64,000 nucleotides of DNA, taken from contig NC_092863.1 in assembly GCF_032062135.1 (NCBI RefSeq), forward strand, positions 21,520,618 through 21,584,617. The letters run 5' to 3'. Under the pieces are notes generated by a model, which saw nothing but the letters and a program-made list of their open reading frames with translations, was not told the DNA's origin and did not search any database. The position numbers and the translations under genes are program-made. Shown in pieces: positions 1 to 10,860 of this stretch (the first letter of the stretch is position 1; every line of letters starts with the position of its first letter). Origin of the DNA: Pyxicephalus adspersus. Lineage: Eukaryota; Chordata; Amphibia; Anura; Pyxicephalidae.

Positions 1-230
1 CTCCAGCACAGTCACTCACACAGGCCACCTGCCTGTGTCTCCAGATCTGTCTGTGTCTCCAGCACAGTCACTCACACAGAGCACCTGCCTGTGTCTCCAG
101 ATCTGTTTGTGTCTCCAGCACAGTCACTCACACAGAGCACCTGCCTGTGTCTCCAGATCTGACTGTGTCTCCAGCACAGTCACTCACACCGGCCACCGGC
201 CTGTGTCTCCAGATCTGTCTGTGTCTCCAA
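1..230. repeat. 56-bp tandem minisatellite, about four copies
   Basis: The unit beginning ctccagcacagtcactcaca starts at 1, 57, 113 and 169, an exact 56-bp period. Each unit contains two versions of tgtctccag. The array runs off the left edge, so its real length is unknown. An open frame across it only reflects 56-bp repeats without stops and is not a gene. Confidence 0.9.
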
Positions 231-604
231 GATTTACCCGCACGTGGCTCCTCCGATCAGGCATCGTAAGCCTTTATATAGGCACCTATGTAGAGGAGCT
301 GAACTCAGTTAACTATTGCCCAACAGGAAATAAATAGGTCATTTTAAAATATGCTTTTTTCTTAGCGCATATAGATGTTTTAAACTTTTGAACAGCACAA
401 ATATTTTTTTTAGGGTAATATAAGGGTAATATGTGTGCCATTGGAAAGAATGCTTTTTTAGGCGAACAGTGACTTTTAATGCAAGCTCGCCAGTCTAAAA
501 CTGCCGGGGATGCGCAGCTACAGCAGCGAGCTAGTTTAGTAGGTAATTTGCGCGGCGGCTTCTGATTTTGGCTCGCGAATACGAATGCGCGACCGAGCCT
601 CTGA
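231..604. other. No gene seen; CpG-containing dispersed-repeat-like tail
   Basis: AT-rich sequence followed at about 480-605 by a CpG-rich block with cttctgattttggctcgcga and a related cctctgattttgcttagtga. The internal similarity and base composition suggest the end of a dispersed repeat. I could not assign a family. Confidence 0.3.
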
Positions 605-1190
605 TTTTGCTTAGTGAATTAGGGTCTTTGTGTACAGTTGTAATATCCCCGGACTACCAGCCCTTATGGGAGTACCAGAATACCGAGCAGAAGACTGGTG
701 GCTTTTCAAAGACAGTTCCACTCGAAGTTTAAAATCTGTTTTACTGCATAACTGCTATGCATCAATTCCAATTGATCACTCAACAAAACTTAAGAATAAG
801 AAAATATCATAATGGTCTTACAAAAGGTTTTTTATCATGAACACCAATGTGGGTGCTACTATGAGCATACAAGTACACTTTCTCCACAGCAATTTGCAAA
901 AATTTCCAAAAAACCTTGGCCATTTCAATGAGGAACAAGGGGAGAGGTTCCATCAAGATATAAGACTGATGGAAGAAAAGTATCAGGGCAGATAGGATAG
1001 ACACATGATATGTTTCATTTTTTTCCATGAGGTTATTATTGAGGTCATTATTTCAAAAACTAGAGCCAATCTAGCAAAAACAATTCTATTTATGGAATCT
1101 GTGCATCAAACAAAACCTAAAATTAATTTTTTCTGTTTGGCAAGAAAATGTTTGTTGGCCAGTGCTATTTTTTCCAACCCATTTTAAATT
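605..1190 (+). pseudogene. Internally deleted copy of an unclassified transposon protein (family X)
   Basis: Codons from about 630 read YSCNIPGL, then a WWLFKDSSTRSLKSVLLHN stretch ending at HSTKLK. This is followed directly by a block from about 838 with MSIQVHFLHSNL, then EEQGERFHQDI and MEEKYQGR, after which a stop ends the reading. The middle of the protein (the CFICLWDS and ITEPMVDKEK region, present in the second copy at 4740-6450) is deleted. The non-coding tail at 1010-1190 is also shared, inverted, with 4740-4870. I remember this protein family as widespread and unnamed in animal genomes, usually multicopy. I cannot assign its superfamily or catalytic chemistry from sequence alone. 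Confidence 0.7.
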
Positions 1191-1610
1191 GTTTTGTCAG
1201 CCCCAATAAATTACAGCATTCTTTACAGATCAAAAAGATAGGAGGTATGTCCTTTTTGGATATCAGACTTTACCATACTGCAGTCTATGGTTGTATAATC
1301 CTTGATTAGTGTAGATAAGTTCCTGTTAAGATCTGGGTGCTTGCAGAAGAAACTTTTAATCTCACTGGTTTAAAGCTTTTTTCCCAGGTACAGGCCCACC
1401 TCGCTCTGTTGTGGTGCCACTCCCCCCATACTGGGTAATTCTGGCAGGCAACACTCTTGCTTGCATCACTCCCTTACCCTCATGTTTTTGTAGACCTTTT
1501 ACTCTATATAAAAAGGAATGTTTTGGCGAAAAAAATCCTTTTTATTGCTCCTTCTCTGTTATAAACTTTTACTCTAGGATGAAAAAGGCTGTAGATAAAT
1601 ACCTGTATGC
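1191..1610. other. No gene seen
   Basis: AT-rich sequence with scattered short open frames only. It may hold the decayed GIY-YIG end of the neighbouring Penelope-like element, but I found no readable motif. Confidence 0.3.
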
Positions 1611-1611
1611 T

Positions 1612-2520
1612 TACCTTGGGCTTCAGTTTTAGTGGAATTTCTGCAGCTTCTTGTTGTGGAAGAATCCACTTGCATTGGCTATAATGTATACATGGGAAGG
1701 TACCTTTAACTTTAGGGTCCTCGTTATACTGGTGGCAGTATTAAAGTGACTGTGTACTAATTTGTCTTTTAAAGAAGGTCATTTGTGATAAGTGAACTGT
1801 GGGAATAAATGGAGATGATTTTTGTTTGGATCTGTTATCAAAACAGGCCAGAATTTATTATAGATGTTCCTGCATTATAATTTTACTCATTAGAACAATT
1901 ATACCTCACTCTTGGGTATTGTGAGAAAGGAATACTCCTTTAACATTAGGGGAAAGGCACTGCTGGCAGATAAAATGGTGTTGCCAGCAGTTGGTTTCCT
2001 ATACAAATTTGATGACAATGTAGAATCTGAGTTAACTGTTATTTGTATGTTCAGAAATGGAATGACATTTTGGTTATATTGCACAGTAAATATGGGTTTA
2101 TAGGTATTTATTTGTAATTTCAACTCTCAACAGCCCAGATCATAAGCACATTGTCAAATTACCTGCGCCATAACAATATATGTATTCAGATCTTTAATTA
2201 GTAATTCTGGTGTATCTGTAAGAAAAACGATAATCCCAATACTAAGTTTTTTAGTTACTGGTCTACCAAGAAACTCCCATTTGAGGAGATGCTTCCAATC
2301 CTGATATTCTGATAATTTTTTGTGCACCTTAGTGCATAAAAGGTAGGAATGGTTGGACTAGTGTTGTTAAGAAACTCAAAGGTATCTTTCACTATAATTC
2401 CTTCATTGTATGTGATTAGAGCATAATACTCACTGTAAAATTCCTTAGTTTTCAAAGATATAACTTTTTTGTTGTAACCGGTTTTACAGTAAAATAATTT
2501 GTGTGTTTGCCACAAAATCC
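1612..2520 (-). pseudogene. Penelope-like element reverse transcriptase fragment
   Basis: Reading the minus strand from 2515, the first block contains IVKDTFEFLNNTSPTIPTFY, the characteristic Penelope-type region just before the YxLPKxHK motif, which here reads ALRCTKNYQN. Further on, about 2090-1900, comes IPFLNIQITV followed by LYRKPTAGNTIL, the thumb-side signature of Penelope-like elements. Then PSLKDKLVHSHF (about 1770) and KGTFPCIHYSQC (about 1700) mark the linker that normally precedes the GIY-YIG endonuclease. The central polymerase motifs are missing or shifted out of frame, and no GIY-YIG domain is readable. I am confident of the Penelope-like assignment but not of the subfamily. 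Confidence 0.75.
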
Positions 2521-2837
2521 CTTCTGTTTTCTGTCTTTTGTTTAATAGTAATCATTACCAGGGGTTGGCACTCTTTAAGTAACTATCATTGTAGGACTCC
2601 AACCTCCTCTTCACGTACCCATAACCAAAATGTATCTTTCTTTGTTTTTTTATTTAAAATATTTTTTGCTAGGTGTTTGAGAGACCATGAACTACTATTT
2701 AGCATTACTAAGTCCTACATTAGTGCAACAGGAACTATACAGCTAGTTTGCAATATATCTGTAGTTCTCTCACTTCTGCTACTTAATGAAAGTCGACATT
2801 CATAAAACCATAAACCTTTGGGAATATAGAGCTATTT

Positions 2838-3160
2838 GTTTAATAAAGCAAAACTAAACTCACCTGCCCCAGGTCTTTTTTTTTTCTCTTGTAGACAATC
2901 TTCAGCCACCTTGATTGGCTGGGCCAGGATGACATAGCTCATGCAGGCTCATGAAAGTTTATTCATACCTGGCAAGTTTAGGGATAGCTGGGATTGCCAA
3001 GGATTTTGGCAACCAAAGATAAAGCTGAACATGTGCAGCACAGCTGTTTGACAGATGCCTGGAGCAAGCAGACAGGTAGGAGGGATTGCAGAAGGGACTT
3101 CCCCTGTGCATTTTTCTTCAAAGTGAAACTTAATACTTCAATCACTTAGGGGGAAAATAA
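2838..3160. repeat. Probable dispersed non-coding repeat
   Basis: A comparatively GC-rich block that begins near aataaagcaaaactaaactc and contains ccaccttgattggctgggcc. It includes a pyrimidine tract ending in cttgtag that resembles a splice acceptor but is not followed by a recognisable exon. The style fits an amphibian MITE. No terminal inverted repeat was confirmed. Confidence 0.35.
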
Positions 3161-3198
3161 TTGTCATGGCACCACATCCCTTGTTCATACTTTACAAT

Positions 3199-4152
3199 CA
3201 AATTATTTTATTATGGGGATTTTACTAGGTGCTTTACTAAAGTAAATACAAAAATTATTTAAAAAAAAAAGACATATAATCGATGTGTTGACTTGTTAAA
3301 AACAATCTTATTTGGAACACACATACCTCATTGAGTACAGTTTTTACATCAATATTTCATATTGTTCAGACTCTTTTGTTTATGTCGCGTTTGAACCGTT
3401 TCAGTTTTTCTTCATTTGACATTTGAATGCACCTATGTTATAAAGGATTTTATACTGTTTTAAACTTATAAACGGTAATGTTTAATTAGTTTCGTCATTG
3501 TTCACACGCAGTTAACATCAAAGTTTTTAAGTCCATTGGATTTTAAGTGAATATAAAGTAAAAGGTTGTACTATTGTCTCTTTCTGGTCACTGAGATGAA
3601 AAGTCATTAAGGTATTAGAAAAGTGCTGATTAAGAGCATGGGGATGGGTCACTTTACTCAAAGCTGTGGATGAAAGTCTTTGGAATCATTGTGAATTTTT
3701 GGAAGATTGAGTGCATTAAATGTAATTGGCGCAAAGTGAAGTTTGCATTTTGGTAAGAAAGTAAATGCAGGACACATTTCTGAGGGTTTGGTGGATTTGT
3801 GTATATTAAAGATTGAATACCAGTTTTATCAATTGTTATTTTTTGTGTTTTTTTTGTTTGTTTTATTGTCTTGTCTACTCTCCTAACTAAAAAAAAAATA
3901 TATATATAGAGAATGTAACACAGATGATAGATTATGTCCTTATAAAGAAGCCTACGGTTTAATTGCGTCAGGGACAAAACAGTTTGAACAATATGAAATA
4001 TTGATGTAAACATTGTACTCATTAAGATATGTGTGTTCCAAATATGATTTTTTTTTAAAAAGTAAATATATTCAACTATATGTCTTTTTTAATAAATAAT
4101 TTCTGTATTTACTCTAGTAAAGCACCTGAAAATTCCTCATAATTAAAATATT
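3199..4152. repeat. Long inverted repeat (foldback-like element)
   Basis: The left arm (about 3199-3400) and right arm (about 3954-4152) are reverse complements with scattered mismatches. Both contain aggtgctttact, tttggaacacacatac or its near match, and acatcaatatttcatattgt. Between the arms lie about 550 bases without a convincing protein. The arms together make a roughly 200-bp imperfect stem. This fits a foldback element or a DNA transposon with long terminal inverted repeats. No target duplication was confirmed. Confidence 0.75.
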
Positions 4153-4500
4153 TGCAAAAGAGGAAGTAAACTCAAACTTCACCCAAAACCCGGGATCATT
4201 CCGAAGTACTCTTTCACCGGGTCCCGCGTTGTCCCCGCATCCGCTCCAGCTCCACCCTTTTTTTTTTTTTTTTTAATTAAAAAGGTGTTGCACAAAAAAA
4301 AAACTGAATTTCTACTTAACATAAAAGGGTTTTCTACGCTTTACCATTTGCTTTAAAACTGTATCCGTTTTTTTGTTTTTTAAAACCTAAATCTAATTTT
4401 TTCTTTGTGACCAGTAAGGCTACAAACAAAATTAATTTTTTAACACAACTGGAGAAAATAGCCATGGAGGAAAGGACCTTATGGGAAGTAGTTGCCTTGG
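4153..4500. other. No gene seen
   Basis: A short GC-rich block near 4185-4255 precedes a T17-like run. The rest is AT-rich with no recognisable feature. Confidence 0.3.
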
Positions 4501-4739
4501 ATAATAAGTGGACCTTTGAGTTACGACCAACCTGACATACAAATAACTTGAGCTACGACCAAAATGTTAGTTTTAATTTGTGACTAAAGTCTTGAGTTAT
4601 GAACGTAAACGTGCAGTAACAAAGACCCAACATTCCATGCGTGCGTTAGCATCAGTCTGAGCCCAGATATGCGTTTGTGTAGTGTGAGTGATTTACCCTC
4701 AATGCAGTGCTTTATTTAACACTGGTCAACAAACATTTT

Positions 4740-6450
4740 TTTTGCCAAACAGATTAAAGCCATTTTAGGTTATGTTTGATGTACAGATTCCAAATATGGT
4801 ATTGGTTGTGCTAGATTGGCTCTATTTTTGTGAAATAATGACCTCAATAATAACCTCAAAGAAAACTAATGAAACATGAAAATGTAGCAAAAATAAACTA
4901 GATATGCCTACATATACGAAATTAAATTTTTGAAATACCTAATGACACTTTTTTCTATATTCAGCATATTTACTGAACTAATCACAAAGAAGTAATTATC
5001 TTAATGGAACCTCTCCCCTTGTTCATCACTGAAATAGCCAAAGTTTTTAATGGAGATAGTGTACCTGTATGCTCATAGTAGCACCCAAAATGTTAAAGTT
5101 TAAGAGCAAGTTTTGTACCAGTTCTTCATAATTTTGTGTTTTATGGTTACCCAAGAAAACAACCTTGACATAGCTGTGCCAGGCAGAAGCTTCATCAGTC
5201 ATGTACCTTTTGAAATTTGAATACTTTATAAGTTTCCCAATCTGGGGTCTGTCAAAGATTCATGCTTTTAATTTTTCAGTACTCAATCCAGGGAAGAATG
5301 TACAAATGTATTTGAAGCAATCACCGTCCTTGTTCAGAGGACAAAAAATTGCTTCATTAATCCCAAACTTATGTGTAGTGGAGGGAGGATGATTTTTTTC
5401 TTTGTCAACCATTGGCTCGGTAATGATGTTTGCTGCACGTTTTTTATTGTTTTCCCTTGGAGGCCATGTAACTTTTTTACAGTGATCCTGCTTTGCTCCA
5501 CTATCCCACAAGCAGATGAAACATGGGTACATTGTGTATCCACTTTGCTTTCCAAGTAGACCATTTTTAAATCAACACATATGAACTATTTGTGTTCATG
5601 ATAGCAAAGCTTTCGTAAGACCATTTTGATATTTTCATATTCTTCTTCAAGTTTTGTTGAGTGACCAATTGGAAATGATGCATAGCAGTAAAACAGATTT
5701 CAAACTTTGAGTGGAACTGTCTATGAAAAGCCGCCAGTCTTCTGGTACTGCCATATGGGCTAGTAGTCCAGGGATGTTACAACAGTACACGTAGTCTCCA
5801 TTTTCACTGAAATATGGTAGGAGTGTCACCTCTCTTGTTCTATAAACCAATATTTTACTACCGGTCTCAGACAGTTCTTTTCATTTAGCCTGGATACTAA
5901 AAGTTGAGATGCTTGTTTTGATAGACTTCAAATCATTGAAGTTCTTCTTGGGAGAACTGCTGGTTTGATGAAACACTTCCTTCATTTTTACTTCCACTGC
6001 CAACTCCTGTATTACACTCCAAAGCCTTTATATCCTGCATGTCGTATACAGGAATATCAGGGAGTGTACTGAACACTGGTATTGAAACATCAAGACGACC
6101 TGTGCCACATGGTGCTGGACTTGTTTTTCTTGTAACCATTGAAATCTTTTACATTCAGAGCATAAAAATACCAATCATTATGATGATTTTTGGCCTCTCG
6201 CCATACCGTAGGTACACCAAATTTCAAACTTTTCAGTTTTCCATTTTTCCACAAATATAGACACTCTATACAAGTTTTGCACACCATATGGGGAGCCCAA
6301 TACCTATCTTGCTCCTCCAGTTTGTTACCAAAATATGCAAGATGTGCTTGTTTCACAAATTCTGTAATATTTCTTTTCTGTTTTTGCTGGGAATATTTAC
6401 CACAAATGTAGCAAAATACATGAGGGTCATTTAAACAACTTCCTAAAGAA
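4740..6450 (-). pseudogene. Decayed, nearly full-length copy of the unclassified transposon protein (family X)
   Basis: Reading the minus strand from 6450, the order is CYICGKYSQQ, then AYFGNKL, WAPHMVCKTC (a CxxC...HxxC pattern), SLKFGVPTVWREAKNHHND, a degenerate middle, WRLFIDSSTQSLKSVLL, HSTKLEEEYENI, then MYPCFICLWDS, ITEPMVDKEK, LPPLHISLGLMKQF, NKDGDCFKYI and finally DEQGERFH near 5010. Frame changes and stops occur throughout. Motif order is the same as in the deleted copy at 605-1190, and the 3' non-coding part (4740-4870) is shared with it. The paired cysteines and histidines suggest a zinc-binding N terminus. The biochemical role is unknown to me. Transposon origin is inferred from multicopy occurrence. 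Confidence 0.75.
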
Positions 6451-6819
6451 CTCCTATTATTTTTTTTTTTTACTTTTTATTATTTAACTCTTAATGTTTC
6501 TGTAAAAAAGAAAATGTATGAATAAAAAGAAGGCAAATGAAAGTTTCATGAAAATATTGCTACATTTATTATATAAAGTGCAAAACATTGGTGTAAATAA
6601 AGATTTATATTATTGTGCTGTTTTAACATTTGTTGTTGGCTAAAATTGTCTATTCCGATTCCTGTATCACAAGAACTAGAGCCAATTTTTTGAAACTGAT
6701 GTCATTTCTGGATTCAGCAGACCTGAAATACACTAAATAAATTGAAAAATCCTTTTCAAGTGAAAAAAAATATTTTTGTTAAGCTGTGTAACTAATTAAT
6801 TTTGCTAATTGCCTTCAAA

Positions 6820-8190
6820 ATGGCCCAAAAACACAAGAAAAGAAGCCAAGGAAGCTAAAGAAAAAAAAAATAAGTATGAGAGTGTCATTCTTGTGACCAA
6901 CCTCATTAATATGTATAGCATGTCGAAATCCACCATCTTGACAGTCTTACAAAGAAATGATTTGTATAAGGAAGCTAGTGTTGCTAAAGGTGTTAGGTAA
7001 AAAGGCTTTTATTAGTGGAAGAAATTGCCCAGGAGAACATACATTACCCAGGAAGAGAGAAAAAATGCCAGGCCTCAAGCCTATGAAGCATAGGCTAAAC
7101 TTTTTGCGATATGCTAATAGGAGACCTCAAGATACAGCCTCTCTTGGTTTATCACTCTGGGACCACGAGAGTGTTCAGAAAACATAACGTCATAAAGAAT
7201 AGGCTAGAGGGTCATGTGGTGATGCAACGCATTACCCTGAGTAGCAAGAGTTTTTTTTCTTGAGTGGATCAGGGAGGTTTTCTGTCCTACTGTTAAGAAA
7301 AATATAGAGGACAAAGGCTTACCATTCAAGACTCTCCTTGTCATTAACAATGCTCCTACTTTCTCACGAGACTTGGAAGAAGAGTTGGCTGAAGAATTCC
7401 CATGGCTCACAGTAGAATTCCTCCACCGAATACAATTACTTTACTGCCGCCTATGGACCAGAAGGTTATAGCTAACTTTAGGAAACTATACACCAAGGAA
7501 CTGTTCCAGAAATGCTTCCAGATGGTCTAGGATACGGGATTTAACCTTTACATGGTCCTGGAAGAAACATTACAACATTCTTTCCTGTGTGTGGCCAACA
7601 GAGAAATCCTGTGCCAATGTCTCTCTAAGGACACTGAGATCTGCCTTGAATAAAGTGTGGTTTAAAATTTACAGGCCAGAGACTTTTTGAAGGCTTTGTG
7701 GAGAAACCTGAGTCTGCAACTAACCCTGTGGTTGATGACATTGTCACTATTGCTTCGTTTATAGGCTTGCAGGTAAACAGTGGTGATGTTGAGGAACTGG
7801 TGGAGGAACACTCCTGGCTTCCGGTTGAGCTACAGAGAATGGCAGCTAAGGAGCTTTCTGAAGAGGACCGGGGATCACCAATCATTGCAGCTAATTTCCT
7901 CATCTGAAAAAAAGGAAATCCTGAAAAAATGGACAGAGCTACAACCATTTGTAGAGAAGACCCAGCCAAAAAGAGAAAAAGCCAAACTTTGCAATTATGT
8001 GCTTAATGACATTGTCATGTTATAATACAAAACAGTGTTAAAGAAGAGACAGGAACAGAAAATCTTAGATCAGTTTTTAGTTCTCAAAGGGTTGAGACCT
8101 AGTGAGCTAGAAGCAGATCTTAGTGGGCTACAGACTCTCCCAAGGATAGAAAGCACACCAGAGAGTCAGTTTTTTTTTCAGTCAGTTCTT
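6820..8190 (+). pseudogene. Tigger/pogo-type transposase pseudogene
   Basis: The start region near 6820 is followed by LINMYSMSKSTILTVLQRN and KEASVAKGVR, the CENP-B-like helix-turn-helix of pogo transposases. Most of the second DNA-binding domain is missing. The catalytic region follows: PGLKPMKHRLNFL (about 7075), then around 7310-7510 a frame with LPFKTLLVINNAP, EEFPWLTVEFLPPNT and PMDQKVIANF, matching the pogo DDD core (second D replaced by N in NNAP). The tail at 7698-7905 contains SGDVEELVEEHSW, typical of Tigger C termini. Several frameshifts and stops are present. Family assignment is solid. The gene is dead. Confidence 0.85.
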
Positions 8191-8543
8191 TTGGAAGGGG
8201 AAGGGGCATTCCAAATAATAAACCACCTGTTTCTTCCTCCCCTTCCTCCCTTCCTGCAAGCCAAAGATGTCAACTTGAATGGTGAGTATAAAATGAATGA
8301 GTATTGTTGTTCCTGGTAGGCTAGGCACATTTTATAACTTTTTGGTGAATACGCTTTGAAATTTATTGGTGTTTCTGGTCAATTATACACATTATACACA
8401 ACCTTTTTTATTATGAAAAGTTTAGGTAAGGGGTGCTTTTGGAGGTTCGGGTGGGAATTTTTTTTAATATTTCCTATAAATAAGATAGTCTTGAGTTACA
8501 ATCAGCCCTCATAATGAATTAAGTCCGTCGAGGGTCCACTGTA

Positions 8544-9099
8544 TCTGCAATGTAACATACTACCAAAAAACTCATACATTACAGAAAAAAACTTGCTTTC
8601 TAAATGATAAGAAACTGATTAATACATTGTGAACTTGGTTGTTTCAAACAATTAATGCAATGTGCTGTTCAGGTATTTAAACTACAACTAATAGAAACAG
8701 GTGAAACATAAAGATGTTGATGAACAAATTGGAACAATTTAAATGAGGTGGTGGAATTTATCCATGAAGAGGAAAGTATTCAAAGTAAACTAAATCTGGT
8801 AGAAAGTGGCATTATTGGTAAAACACTTAAAACAATCCAACAACGCGATTTCAGCAAGTGAAATATCATCTGCTGTTTTAGCAAATAATTATGTGAATGA
8901 GGATGTCAGTCTGCTTTATGACAGTCTCTGGAGGTAACTGTGATTTAGTATCTTCAGAGAAACATATAAACTGTACAAACAGAAGGGTAGACATACTCCA
9001 AACAAGAGTTTGTGACGATGATGAACAGCTCTGGCCCAGCAGGTAAGGTTGTGTTTTACAATGTAGCGCTATGAGGTAGGCCTGTGGGTTCGGATTTTA
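8544..9099. other. No gene seen
   Basis: AT-rich sequence between the Tigger right end and a CR1 fragment. I see no readable protein or clear repeat. Confidence 0.3.
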
Positions 9100-9342
9100 C
9101 ATTACGTGAGTAATATAATTGTACCAGTTCACAAAAAGTAATATAATTGCACCAGTTCAGATTAGTCGAACTAAATCTATTCTCCCTTGAGAAGAGACGT
9201 TTAAGGGGCGAAAAGATCACCCTGTATAAATATGTAAAGGGTCCAAATAGAGCACTCTCTTCCCCATTATTCACTTTAAGATTATTACAAAGAACAAGAG
9301 GGCACTCTTTGCATCTGGAGGAAAAGAAGTTTAAGCTGCGGA
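9100..9342 (+). mobile_element. CR1-like LINE, 3' coding fragment
   Basis: The frame from 9147 reads LVELNLFSLEKRRLRGEKIT, then LYKYVKGPN and RTRGHSLHLEEKKF. This is the end of the CR1 reverse transcriptase protein and matches the same region at 47870-48120. Just upstream, caccagttcacaaaaag is also CR1 and appears twice in partial form (9112-9131 and 9140-9158). The fragment stops where the Gypsy LTR begins, so the Gypsy element probably inserted into it or joined it by deletion. Confidence 0.8.
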
Positions 9343-9921
9343 TGTTAGCCCTGCAGGTCGTGCCGGCGCCGCTGCTCCTAATTACAGGCACAGACACCGG
9401 GTCCTATCTTTCAGGTAGAATAACCCCAGTACCTGTGTTCCATGCCAGAGTTTCCTTCCTGCTGGAGACTTGCACTGGTGTTTGAGCTGGTGTGGGTGTG
9501 TCTCTCTTCATATATGAGGCACAAATACACGCCCTCTGTTTCTGCAGCCCATGGCTGGATCTCTGCTAGTATTTAAAGGCACTTCCTACTACAGGAAGTT
9601 GCCTAAGCAATCTCAAGGTTTTAGCTTGTCTAAACTCCTAGTGCTAAGGTGCTTCCTCTGTCTGCTTTGCTGTGTACCGGACCTTGTTTAATAACTTTTG
9701 GACTTTGCCTGTTTGCCGCCTGACCCTGACCTCGGATTATGTTTATGGACTTTTGCCTGATTGCTGCCTGACCCTGACCTCGGATCTTGTTTTTGGACTG
9801 ATTGCCACCTCCCTCTTGACCACGCAAGCCCCCTCGGTGCTTGCACCGAGTAACCTGACCCATCTGGTCAGCTGCCACTGACCCAGGGATCGCTCTGGAG
9901 TGGCACAGTGGGTCCACACCC
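9343..9921 (+). mobile_element. Gypsy retrotransposon 5' LTR and leader
   Basis: The sequence begins tgttagccctgcagg, runs through GC-rich sequence, a possible TATA-like tatttaaagg near 9570, and two near-repeats of the type gcctgaccctgacctcgga (about 9717 and 9766). It leads directly into a Gag frame. No matching 3' LTR is present because the element is truncated. The LTR/leader boundary and primer-binding site cannot be fixed from one copy. Confidence 0.6.
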
Positions 9922-10860
9922 GTGTGCATTACAGTTTGCTCAGTTACACCAGGAGAGTTACACCAGAGGTTGGCTCAGCAGCGTGAGTGTCAGGATCAAA
10001 AATTGTCCTACCTACACAATGTAAATATACGCCTGAATGATCTGACATCTGCCAACCCAGCGCCATCAAGCTTCTTTGCTCCAGTTCCTGCCCCGCCTCC
10101 TTCCTACGTACTAGGTTCTGGACCTCGTCTTTCAGCTCCCCCACGTTTCAGTGTTGACCCCAAGCAGTGCTGGCGGTTCATAAATCAATGTACTCTTCAT
10201 TTTGAAGTTTTACCTCACCAATTTGCCTCTGACCGAGCCAAAGTGGCTTTTCTGATGTCACACCTTCCTGGGGAGGCGCTGGCCTGGATCAATCCCCTCT
10301 TGGAAAGGAACGACCCAGTTATAATGGATCTACAGGCTGTCCTAGAGACCTTCCGCAAGGTGTTCGATGAGCTTGGTCGCACCGCTTCTGCCACATCCTC
10401 CCTGCTGCAGTTGCGTCAAGGAAAGCAATCCGTGGGCCGATATGCAGTCCAGTTCCGTACGTTAGCCTCAGAACTCGGCTGGAATAATGAGGCACTTGTG
10501 GCCACTTTTTTGGAGGGGCTCTGTGGGAAAATTTAAGATGAATTGGCCGGTTGGGATGTTCCCTCCTCCCTGGATGACCTCATCTCCCTGGCTACTCGAA
10601 TTTATTTACGGTTCCAGGAACTTGCCAGAGAAGTGGCATGTGAAGTGGGTTCTTGTCATCTGGCATTTTCACCTCTGCAAGCTTCTAAAACACTCCCTCC
10701 CATGTTGACAGCAGTCCCTGAACCCATGCAGGTCAATCGGGTTAGGCTGTCTGAACAGGAGCGCAATCACCGCCATGCCAAAGGACTTTGTTTCTATTGT
10801 GGTAGTTCTGATTATGTGCTCCCCACTTGTCCCCTGAAACCGGGAAACTTCAGAGCCTAG
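9922..10860 (+). pseudogene. Gypsy Gag pseudogene
   Basis: The frame from 9922 to 10536 carries a Gag-type capsid region: CWRFINQCTLHFEVLPHQF, AKVAFLMSHLPGEALAW, VGRYAVQFRTLASELGW and ATFLEGLCGKI. A stop follows, but the matching continuation (DELAGWDVPSSLDDLISLA) reads on in another frame from about 10535. The nucleocapsid region near 10780 shows a decayed CCHC knuckle, CFYCGSSDYVLPTCP, with the histidine not evident. The layout is that of vertebrate Ty3/Gypsy elements of the kind related to domesticated RTL/PEG10-type genes, but nothing here suggests domestication. A stop and frameshift break it. Confidence 0.85.

Larger units (their letters stand above)
4507..8541 (+). mobile_element. Tigger/pogo-type DNA transposon, with another transposon nested inside
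   Basis: The left end reads agtggacctttgagttacga just after a TA at 4505-4506. The right end reads gtccgtcgagggtccactg, followed by TA at 8542-8543. These are imperfect inverted repeats of the form cagtggacc, as in Tigger elements, with the expected TA target. A pogo-type transposase pseudogene lies at 6820-8190 on the plus strand. Between the left end and the transposase sits a reverse-oriented copy of family X (4740-6450), so the simplest reading is that X inserted into the Tigger 5' region. The pairing of the two ends as one element is an inference. Confidence 0.55.

Noticed and set aside
1..230. Regular repeats suggestive of a CRISPR-like array
   Set aside because: The whole 56-bp unit repeats, with no unique spacers. 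It is a vertebrate minisatellite.
35..337. 100-codon open frame at the left edge
   Set aside because: It is a translation of the 56-bp repeat and has no independent support.
2868..2895. Strong-looking splice acceptor (T-rich tract then cttgtag)
   Set aside because: The following sequence has no SOCS7 similarity and belongs to a probable dispersed repeat.
3654..4022. 122-codon minus-strand open frame inside the long inverted repeat
   Set aside because: Low-complexity composition, no recognisable motif, and part of it is the inverted-repeat arm.
7625..7969. 114-codon minus-strand frame
   Set aside because: It is the antisense shadow of the Tigger transposase C terminus.
9922..10860. A domesticated Gag (RTL/PEG10-like) gene
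   Set aside because: The frame is broken by a stop and frameshift and is linked to a truncated Pol behind its own LTR.
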